The notes under the pieces: generated by a model
What the model was told of the DNA's origin: nothing
Database searches by the model: none
What the model saw: the letters and a program-made list of their open reading frames with translations, nothing else
Assembly: GCA_018398815.1 (NCBI GenBank)
Contig: CM031600.1
Location: forward strand, 55,870,223 to 55,934,222
Source of the DNA: Conus ventricosus
Lineage: Eukaryota > Mollusca > Gastropoda > Neogastropoda > Conidae
Direction of reading: 5' to 3'
Length of the DNA: 64,000 nucleotides
Program-made: the position numbers and the translations under genes
Shown: one piece after another, positions 58,823 to 64,000 of the stretch
Position numbering within the stretch: the first letter of the stretch is position 1
How the letters are laid out: each line of letters begins with the position of its first letter

Positions 58823-60833
58823 TAAAGGCATTAACTCTGGTAGGCAGATGGACTGCTGCATACCAATGGCAAGAATTAATGAAAGTGGTCATGTGTTGCT
58901 TGGGTCAACCAAGAAATAAACAAGTCTTCTGGCAGAGCTTTTACTTGTAATCACATGTTCCCTGTCTTCCCATTTGAGGTCACCGCATTTCTAACTTAGA
59001 ACAATAGCTGGTCAGAGCCCCAAAATCCCACCATATTTACTCTAGACAGTGACCATCAGTCAGATTTAATCAGTCTCAATCTTCCCAAGGAACAGCCTCC
59101 TGGAGAACAGATGGGCAACTTTTATTGCTTTTTCACTTCGAAGAAAAATAATCATTGAATTATTAATCACATGCACTAACATATGAAACAGGCATGACAG
59201 ATAAAGGAAAAAATGTGTCAATCATGGCACGTAACCACTGGGAGCGCTCAGTAGGAGGGGAGTTGGTTCCCTTACCTTTCACACAGCGCTCCCACAAACC
59301 CAAGCATGTTCCATAAAGCAGGAATACGGCCCCTGTTTAAACAGGTATGAGAAAAAGGACAAACTGAACAGAACGAAAAAAATGAAAACACTTGACATAC
59401 AAGAAGACAAACTGAAAACATACAAAACAGACCACGACAGAAGCAAACTGAAAACAAACAAAATGGAACATAAAAACGACGCTGAAAACATGTTACACAC
59501 ATAACAAACAACCCCCTAAAACATCATGCTGAAAACCCACAATACAGAACAAACGTAAACGGAACATGATTCATACTGACATCCACTTCCTTGTTCAAAG
59601 CCTCTGCATGTTTCTTCAGCTTGGCGATGCTGGCCTCCTGCTCTTTTAGCTGATCCTGGTAGTGCTTCTTGTGTTGCTGGGCTTCGTCCACAGCCATCTG
59701 AGCACTGTTCAGCTCATCCTGGTGCCACACAAATAGTGAAATACTATGGTGCCACACAAATGGGGCCATAATAAAGTGCCTATCATTCTACTCATTGATC
59801 ACATCAATCTCTCAGAATGAGGCAGACACCTCTGGAAATGGTCGGCACGACTCAATCTGCATATCTTGTCAGTCAGTGAGAAAAAATGCATGGATACCAA
59901 GCCCCTTTTGTTGAAGACCTGACTGGGGATGTGGGAGGGGGGTGGAGGGTGGTTTATTTAATGGCCTGCTAGTTAAAGTTGTGTTTGGAGTTTAGCATGG
60001 TTGAAAACAAACACATACCTGCCACCTTCCTGAGTGAAAATTAGGGAACCTGGGTATGAGAGGAGGTGAGTGAGCTGAAGACGGGAACTGGGCTTTTGAC
60101 TGAAGACACTGCTAACTTCCTAATGTTTCATTTGACTTCTGTGAGGTTTAAAAAGGAAAGGAATTTCAATGCAAATAATTCTTGATTTCTTTGTTTAAAC
60201 AACTGGGGTTTCAGGAATAAATCAGGTAAATTCCAGAAAAAAATGGGCGGGTTTGCAGCCTTGCAAACGCCTTTAAGTCATGATTCCCACACTTTCAATA
60301 AAAAAAATCAAAATGAATTTCTGAAACCTCATAAGCATTTTTCTACAAGCATTGAAAAGGATAAACAGTGATGTTTCTTGAAAACATGAGCCACTTGCAT
60401 AAAACTGCATAGTACAGAACATTCTACAAAACTGCATAGGCAAGCTCAGTCTCCACTTTCAAATAAGCCTTTCATGTTTCTATCCTTTACATTCGCAATC
60501 ATTCCATTTGTTTATTCAGTTGTCCAAGACCAACCTTTCACATCCAGGCTATGCAATATTGAAGTTTCTTCCCCCATAAAGAAGCATCTATAAGCGATTG
60601 TTTCCCTACAAATGGGCCAGATTTTCATTTCAAACCAAACCAAACAAAGGACTTCCAATCAAATCCAAAGGCTTTAAACCTCTTTTGCATTTTCAGTTCT
60701 AATCCAAAAATTTACAAGGAAGGATGACTTAGCATGTAGACGTATGTTCACTGAAGCAACAAATTTCCTTTTATCTATAGGACTTATCTCATATTCTTAT
60801 CTGAAGGTGAAGGCCTCTCTAAAGTAGAGCTGA

Positions 60834-60864
<31 letters not shown>

Positions 60865-63715
60865 TCCCTTAAGTGATATTTAACAGGGTTCCTACAGACT
60901 CCGAAGAACAAAATTCAAGGAGTTTTCAAGGAGCGTTTATTTTATTTCAAGGCAAGGTGGCACGAAAATTAAACCATTGTTCTTTTAAAACTTCATTTTT
61001 TTCTATTATGTTAAAAAAACACATGGAAAAAACATATCTGGGCGATTTCAAAGCTCTTGTGTGATTTGAGGACCACAAATGGGGGCAAATTATGACAACT
61101 GAAAAAAAAAAAAAGGTTCATGACAAGAACTGTATTTGTATCATAGGAGACGTAAGGCACTTGAAACGTGACTTTTCTTGTTTTGCTGAGCTATAGTAAT
61201 GCAATGACAAAAGGATTTTTATATACTGTTTTGCTGAGCTAAAGTAATGCAATTACAAGAGGATTTTCATATATCTAAACTGCTTTTTTTTTTTTCAATA
61301 ATTTTTTTTTCCATATGGGGGCCATCAGGCTTCGTGTTTCATTGCTTTCGAATTATTCCAATATAAACAGCAATTGATACGTGCTGTTTTGACTTATAAA
61401 TAAAATATAATTGCATGCAGAAATCATTTTTGATCAAAAGAAAAAAAATACCAAGCTAGCTAGTCTGGATCCAGAGATATTGTACTCATAACACATCAAC
61501 CATTGCTGAAAAATGTGATTTTGAGAAAATGGCGTTCGAAAGTCAAAAAGTTAAGCAATTTTCACACACACCTCCTTCAAATAAAGTCATTTTTTTTATC
61601 TAAGAAAAATGTGAAAATAGACAAAATGAACACCACAGATGGTTTCAACAGACTTTCTTGAGCACAAAAACACATAAAACCCAAAACACAACTTTTGAAA
61701 GAAAATGGTCAAATTTTCGTGCCACCTCTCTACACTACTTGCATAAAAATTGAAAAAAGAAATGGCAGTTTGATTTTTCTGCGTTCAGGTTGATGAAAAA
61801 ATCATTTAAGAACATTTTTACAAACATAGTCGCGATCCTGGATTGCCGTCGGCGATTCAACAAAGAGAGATAATTTTAACTTCATCAGTTTGATGAAGCT
61901 ACAAATTATCTCCCTTGATACAATCGCAGACGATCCAGGATCGCGACGATGTTTGTAAACATTTGTTTTCAAATAGTTTTTCATTAACCTGAACGCAGAA
62001 AAATCAAATGCCATTTCTTTTTGCCACATCAAAGGTTTTTGGAGCTGATGGCTTGATTTTCAAAGATTTTCAAGGAGGTTTGGTCAACAGAACCACATTT
62101 GATTGATTTTTAAGGGTTTTCAAGGTCTTGAAATTCCCTGTCAGAATTCAAGGAGTTTCAAGGAGGGTACGAACCCTGTATTAGTATCAGTTGCACCTAA
62201 TTTCAGAAGTTTCTGAACAATCTCAGTTGTATCATTGTACTAGAAGCCCCCCCCCCTCCCCCCCCACCACACACACACAGAAACACACATAACACACACT
62301 TGATGAGCTTTTCTGTGTCGTCATCTTCAGACAATTAAGTTATGTGTCCCATCGGAAAACTGGTAACAAGTGCTTCTGCTTTGATTGCACTTAGACCTGT
62401 AAAAGTAATGGCAAAATCTAAAATTTTGTCTGTAGAAGTTACTGCACTTCCACTGTGATGAGAGCCTTCACAGCAACAAATTCCAAAGCAAAGTATAGAG
62501 GTAAACATTAAAAAAAAAAAAGCATGGAACTTGCTAATCACTGAAGCTGCGTATCATGGATACTCTGATTCAAAACGACTCATCTAACACCTTCTTTGAA
62601 GAGGTTCATTTCCTTCCCACTGTTTTCTTGTCTCATTTTCTTTTGCATAATAAAATTACCAGCAAGTTTTGTTTTGGCTTGATGATTTGTGTTAAAAAGT
62701 CATGCATGATATCGATCTGACCCCCTTGTTTGTTTCCGAAACAGTAAAAAAATGTAAATGAAACATAACACTGTTGACTGCTTTGCGATGTTCAGTTGTG
62801 CAGTCAAAACAACAGTTGAAAATTCTATTTCTGTGGTGGTTTTGACAATGCACTGCACAACAGCATGCTATTAAATCAGGAGTGAACTAGAGACAATCCA
62901 TGACAGCAATACACACCCAGAGTCAAGATATTTGAGTCCAATATTTCATGATATTTTCTGAAGATGACCATTTGGATCTGAGGGCAAAACGCGTTAGCAA
63001 AGAAAAAGAGAACATTTCCCTTCTGGACTGCTGTGCTTTAGGTCTTGAAATGCCCTTTGTGACTGGGTAACACACAACTTGAACTGGAATATCTAAAATG
63101 CCAAAAAGTGGCTTTAAGTATTCTAAAGGCAGCATTCCTCTATATTTGTTTCTATTTACTTATTATATATATATACTGCAAGATAATCAGATACACTAAA
63201 CGATCCACTCTTGAAACAGTGTATCCTTGAGAGAAGCAAAGTTTCTGTTTTTGCTTACTGGTTAAATACATCACCATCCAAGAATTTATACAACAAAAAC
63301 AAAATGGACAGGAAAAGGAATGATGATAGTGGGGGAAACAAGAGCCATTTCAAGGACAACTATATTAAAGCATATGACAATTTCAACAGTTCAATACTAC
63401 ATGCCCACAAGAATACACTCACACGTATGCATCAACACTGCATGGCCTATCATGAGCGGAATTACAACTACTGTCTCTCTCAGTATGGCCTACCTCAAAG
63501 GCTCTCTCTCACCACACTCTCACATATCTATGTGCAGGCCTCACCCTGAGCGGATTGTCGCTGTTGGCTCTGGCCTTGGCCTCTGCCTCTATCTCATGAA
63601 ACTCCCGCTCGGCCACCTTGCACTTCTCCTGCTTGTCCTTCAGCTCTTGGGTCTCTCGCACCTGCCGCTCCTCCAGTGCTGTGATCTGCTGGGTGTAGTT
63701 CTGCACGTCCTCCTC
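33005..63715 (-). CDS. SMC6: SMC6 C-terminal third (8 exons, partial gene)
   Basis: SMC6 pairs with SMC5 in the ring-shaped nuclear SMC5/6 complex that acts in homologous recombination, replication-fork rescue and silencing of extrachromosomal DNA. Exons, 5' to 3' on the - strand: 63715-63545, 59718-59581, 58637-58519, 56746-56647, 51704-51546, 35869-35720, 33727-33630, 33137-33005. They join in phase without any correction and give about 355 residues: descending coiled coil (first three to four exons), a C-terminal lobe segment, the ABC signature [15 protein letters not shown], Walker [12 protein letters not shown], then [19 protein letters not shown] and the tail GQTTLSF ending in an acidic DEDEDEN. 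SMC6 rather than another SMC is shown by [13 protein letters not shown] with [10 protein letters not shown] and the GQTTL tail. The ATP-binding N-terminus lies beyond the right edge. Confidence 0.95.
33630..33727 (-). CDS. SMC6: SMC6 exon (post-Walker B)
   Basis: Acceptor TCTACAG|GATCTG. Encodes [20 protein letters not shown] and [11 protein letters not shown] and ends AG|GTTTGT in phase 2. Follows Walker B directly (DVYM|DLVNRR). Confidence 0.95.
34861..34901. repeat. TG microsatellite
   Basis: TG repeat with one interruption, in an SMC6 intron. Confidence 0.85.
35377..35535. repeat. Tandem duplication of about 85 bp with poly-C
   Basis: AATAATTACCATCT, GGCTCC/GACTCC, CCAATTCAATGGACCC and C-rich DNA occur twice in tandem; the second copy has an expanded C run (about 17). 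Confidence 0.7.
35720..35869 (-). CDS. SMC6: SMC6 exon with ABC signature and Walker B
   Basis: 50 codons, phase 0 to 0. Acceptor GTGAAG|GTGGCA, donor TACATG|GTGAGG. Contains the signature [15 protein letters not shown] (residues 16-30 of the exon) and Walker [12 protein letters not shown] (40-50). The intron before it is 15.7 kb. Confidence 0.97.
36163..37840 (-). mobile_element. L2/CR1-like LINE, 5'-truncated
   Basis: On the - strand from about 37835: [20 protein letters not shown] (37770-37711), [20 protein letters not shown] (37575-37516, catalytic motif A) and, after a frame change, [17 protein letters not shown] motif B near 37380, [11 protein letters not shown] near 37280-37250, [20 protein letters not shown] (37183-37124), a thumb domain and the tail [17 protein letters not shown] and [14 protein letters not shown]. 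It ends in a TAATAA-type simple repeat (36163-36180), typical of L2-like 3' ends. It lies in the SMC6 intron, same strand as SMC6, with one main frameshift, so it is relatively young. Endonuclease missing. Confidence 0.9.
37845..38985. other. No recognised feature (SMC6 intron)
   Basis: AT-rich intronic DNA; open frames are short and show no known domain. Confidence 0.4.
38990..39172 (-). mobile_element. tRNA-derived SINE
   Basis: On the - strand the head reads AGTGGTTAGCATGGTGGGCT (A box, about 39163-39144) and GATCGTGGGTTCAGATTGC (B box, about 39132-39114) with polymerase-III-type spacing, followed by a body running left to about 38990. Transcribed in the same direction as SMC6. Confidence 0.7.
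39175..45520. other. Long SMC6 intron, low-complexity and small repeats only
   Basis: No gene seen. Contains a 30-nt poly-A (39487-39516), a TG/GA-rich microsatellite (41685-41850), a tandem duplicate of about 58 bp (44080-44197) and the duplicate at 43497. The longest open frame, 187 codons at 39733-40296, has no recognisable domain, includes low-complexity stretches and is not called. Confidence 0.5.
43497..43618. repeat. 61-bp tandem duplication
   Basis: GCATCACACTTGAATTTGGG...TTTTCTATTTAC occurs twice head to tail with a single-base difference, a recent duplication. Confidence 0.9.
45835..47302 (+). pseudogene. Tc1-like transposase (DD34E), interrupted
   Basis: Cut-and-paste transposase. 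Start ATG at 45835 ([19 protein letters not shown]) at the beginning of the paired helix-turn-helix DNA-binding region; [12 protein letters not shown] and GRPRVTT link to the catalytic domain. Catalytic residues: first Asp in LFSDESRF (46278-46301), second in FQQDNARP (46997-47020), Glu in [12 protein letters not shown] (about 47095-47130), with 34 residues between the last two. The ORF is cut by the MITE after 46560; the frame continues at 46985. One further in-frame TAG (47183-47185) and the natural stop at 47300 follow, so this copy cannot make active enzyme. Confidence 0.9.
46561..46981. mobile_element. MITE inside the Tc1 transposase
   Basis: A 421-bp non-coding insertion with inverted ends AGCTGCCAAC (46562-46571) and GTTGGCAGCT (46970-46979), flanked by TCA on both sides (46558-46560, 46982-46984). 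Taking it out with one TCA restores the transposase frame exactly ([11 protein letters not shown]). The interior is rich in GTAGCA/AGTAGCA motifs. The 3-bp TNA-type duplication fits a PIF/Harbinger-related MITE. Confidence 0.88.
47500..51540. other. SMC6 intron, no gene recognised
   Basis: Contains a TG microsatellite (47559-47615), TTG repeats (49359-49373), a triplicated 24-mer (49872-49938) and a CA tract near 50790. The - strand open frame at 48558-48899 (113 codons) has no domain I know. Confidence 0.45.
49872..49938. repeat. 24-bp triplication
   Basis: ATAACAATGTGGACTGGCAA occurs three times in tandem with one substitution. Confidence 0.85.
51546..51704 (-). CDS. SMC6: SMC6 exon before the ABC signature
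   Basis: 53 codons, phase 0 to 0. Acceptor TGTCCTCAG|AGTCTT, donor ATGTGG|GTAAGG. Encodes [20 protein letters not shown] and [19 protein letters not shown]. Aligns with the stretch between the end of the coiled coil and LSGGERS in homologues and joins directly to SFKRFIQ (upstream exon) and VAPTEDSE (downstream exon). Confidence 0.95.
51772..51929 (-). other. Exon-like ORF, possible alternative SMC6 exon
   Basis: 158 nt on the - strand, bounded by GTATCCAG|AAATTG and GACATGATG|GTAAGTAAG, only 67 bp upstream of the SMC6 exon at 51704. It starts in one frame ([20 protein letters not shown]) and ends in another ([29 protein letters not shown]); one missing base near 51862 would give 53 codons in phase 0-0, the same length as the next exon. 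Ungapped, 11 of 53 positions match that exon, including AY..F and [FY]TG....H....L.M. It could be a duplicated SMC6 exon, or an exon of an unidentified helical protein together with 52115-52284. Not needed for the normal SMC6 reading. Confidence 0.45.
52115..52284 (-). other. Exon-like ORF of unidentified helical protein
   Basis: 170 nt between GGAATAG|GATGAT and GCCAAG|GTAAAA on the - strand. An uninterrupted frame reads [20 protein letters not shown] and [18 protein letters not shown]; one missing base near 52160 would carry it into [12 protein letters not shown] in phase 0, 57 codons in all. It would splice in phase to 51772-51929. I do not recognise the family. It is not part of SMC6 as known in other animals. 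Confidence 0.4.
52430..56325 (+). mobile_element. Non-LTR retrotransposon (RTE/CR1-like), near full length
   Basis: A + strand LINE whose ORF2 is readable in shifting frames: a GC-rich 5' region (52430-53320); an endonuclease domain ([17 protein letters not shown] near 53575-53625, a [12 protein letters not shown] motif at about 53637, [10 protein letters not shown] near 53905-53940); reverse transcriptase ([20 protein letters not shown] at 54558-54617, [18 protein letters not shown] near 54870, [18 protein letters not shown] at about 54970-55023, FLFADDC near 55327); then [18 protein letters not shown] (55674-55727), [17 protein letters not shown], and a C-terminal C2H2-like [19 protein letters not shown] (56206-56262). 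The order EN-RT-zinc finger matches a LINE group common in marine invertebrates. Many indels and a poly-C (54522-54542) make it inactive. Opposite to SMC6. Confidence 0.88.
56647..56746 (-). CDS. SMC6: SMC6 exon (end of descending coiled coil)
   Basis: Acceptor ATGCGCAG|GCAAGG; the first base completes ATG from the previous exon. Encodes [20 protein letters not shown] and [13 protein letters not shown], ending CAG|GTAAAA in phase 0. Confidence 0.93.
57727..57960. repeat. Minisatellite, about 59-bp unit, 4 copies
   Basis: Units start CTGAAATGATAAACCTCAC and contain CTCATTGAGGTCTGAACCCT. Four copies with few differences. Open frames across it on the - strand are repeats, not a gene. Confidence 0.9.
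58324..58424. repeat. 51-bp tandem duplication
   Basis: CTGTCACTGGAAAAGTTTGA...AATATCTTCATG occurs twice in tandem with one base change. Confidence 0.9.
58519..58637 (-). CDS. SMC6: SMC6 exon
   Basis: Acceptor TCCACCACAG|GAAGAC, donor GATAT|GTGAGT (phase 2). Encodes [20 protein letters not shown] and [24 protein letters not shown] followed by R/K-T is a conserved SMC6 signature near the hinge-distal part of the coiled coil. Confidence 0.93.
58755..58816. repeat. TG microsatellite
   Basis: About 30 TG units in an SMC6 intron. Confidence 0.95.
59581..59718 (-). CDS. SMC6: SMC6 coiled-coil exon
   Basis: 46 codons, phase 0 to 0; acceptor GGCACCAG|GATGAG, donor GTGGAT|GTCAGT. Encodes heptad-rich [20 protein letters not shown] and [20 protein letters not shown]. 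Confidence 0.9.
59780..60830. other. SMC6 intron, nothing recognised
   Basis: AT-rich, ending in a poly-C tract (about 60835-60861). No coding or RNA signal is seen. Confidence 0.5.
61148..61272. repeat. Direct duplication of about 50 bp
   Basis: TTGTTTTGCTGAGCTATAGT...GGATTTTTATATA and a second copy with four changes lie in tandem. Confidence 0.8.
61752..62038. repeat. Long inverted repeat (palindrome), arms about 135 bp
   Basis: AAAAGAAATGGC...GATTTTTCTGCGTTCAGGTT on the left matches the reverse complement of AACCTGAACGCAGAAAAATC...GCCATTTCTTTTT on the right. Inner parts include CGCGATCCTGGAT/ATCCAGGATCGCG. The centre is TTCATCA/TGATGAA at about 61890, so the arms nearly touch. Confidence 0.9.
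62185..63540. other. SMC6 intron, nothing recognised
   Basis: AT-rich; C-rich and CA-rich simple sequence at 62245-62300. No gene or transposon protein is seen. Confidence 0.5.
63545..63715 (-). CDS. SMC6: SMC6 coiled-coil exon (most upstream seen)
   Basis: 57 codons, phase 0 to 0; acceptor CTGCATCAG|GAGGAG, donor CTCAGG|GTGAGG. Encodes [20 protein letters not shown] and [20 protein letters not shown], a strongly charged coiled coil. Placed in SMC6 by strand, phase and position; the sequence alone is not diagnostic. Confidence 0.8.
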
Positions 63716-63956
63716 CTGATGCAGTGTCAAACAACACTTTGTTCTTCTACAAAACATTCCTGTGAGTGCTTGGCAAAACAAAGGAATAGAAGAGGCAGAG
63801 ACAGAAATCAGAGGAAGGCTGAAGGGACAAGGGGAGAGGGTGAACAGGAGGTGGGTGTGGTGGAGGGGCAGGGAAGGGGGAAGGAGACAGATGGGGAGGG
63901 AGGAGCAGGATTGAATAGAAGAGACCAAGACAAGGGACTAAACAGAAGAGACCGAA

Positions 63957-63957
<1 letters not shown>

Positions 63958-63997
<40 letters not shown>

Positions 63998-64000
63998 TGT
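63958..64000. repeat. TG microsatellite at window edge
   Basis: TG repeat running to the end of the window. Confidence 0.9.

Larger units (their letters stand above)
60884..62178. mobile_element. Non-autonomous hAT-like element with internal palindrome
   Basis: Begins CAGGGTTCCTAC and ends GTACGAACCCTG; inverted ends continue inwards as CTCCTTGAA/TTCAAGGAG motifs. CAGGG-type ends suggest hAT. There is no transposase ORF in 1.3 kb. Flanks ATATTTAA and TATTAGTA are only a weak match to an 8-bp duplication, so the superfamily is tentative. It carries a large palindrome at 61752-62038. Confidence 0.65.

Noticed and set aside
58698..58950. Cys/Val- or His/Thr-repeat ORFs
   Set aside because: Translations of the TG/CA microsatellite.

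Overview
The window is a 64-kb piece of a repeat-rich animal nuclear genome. Interrupted genes have GT-AG introns. There are many decayed retrotransposons (CR1/L2-like, jockey-like and RTE/CR1-like LINEs, a DIRS element, a Gypsy/Ty3 fragment), DNA transposons (Tc1/mariner, Harbinger-like, hAT-like), tRNA-derived SINEs, TG/CA microsatellites and long homopolymers. The transposon repertoire and repeat style resemble a mollusc, most likely a gastropod; that is inference, because no species-specific marker is present. No prokaryotic operon, CRISPR array or viral genome was seen.

Two host genes are supported, placed tail to tail. On the + strand, 7925-29101, is the nuclear gene for the mitochondrial ATP synthase delta subunit (ATP5F1D): four coding exons, about 164 residues, with a 15.6-kb second intron full of transposons. 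On the - strand, from a stop codon at 33005 to at least 63715, is the C-terminal third of SMC6: eight clean exons of about 355 residues, including the ABC signature motif, Walker B and the C-terminal tail. Its N-terminal part lies beyond the right edge. ATP5F1D makes ATP in mitochondria and SMC6 works in the SMC5/6 DNA-repair complex; no functional link between them is implied.

Region by region: 1-7.8 kb is repeats and three LINE fragments. 7.9-12.8 kb is ATP5F1D exons 1-2, with palindromic tandem repeats, a 140-bp satellite and a Gypsy fragment in intron 1. 12.8-28.3 kb is intron 2, dominated by a DIRS retrotransposon (about 15.7-25.8 kb) that is split by a 4.9-kb Harbinger-like transposon. 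28.3-29.2 kb is exons 3-4 and the poly(A) signal. 29.0-33.1 kb is a 1000-N gap flanked by two copies of the same 1.5 kb, almost certainly unmerged contig ends. 33.0-64 kb is SMC6, whose introns carry an L2-like LINE, a SINE, a Tc1 element with a MITE inside it, a full RTE/CR1-like LINE, a hAT-like element with a large palindrome, and two unidentified exon-like ORFs on the SMC6 strand.

Small insertions and deletions break reading frames in ATP5F1D exons 2-4 but not in the SMC6 exons, which suggests uneven assembly quality, lower on the left. Coordinates for old repeats are approximate; splice sites were read by eye from GT/AG, phase and family similarity.
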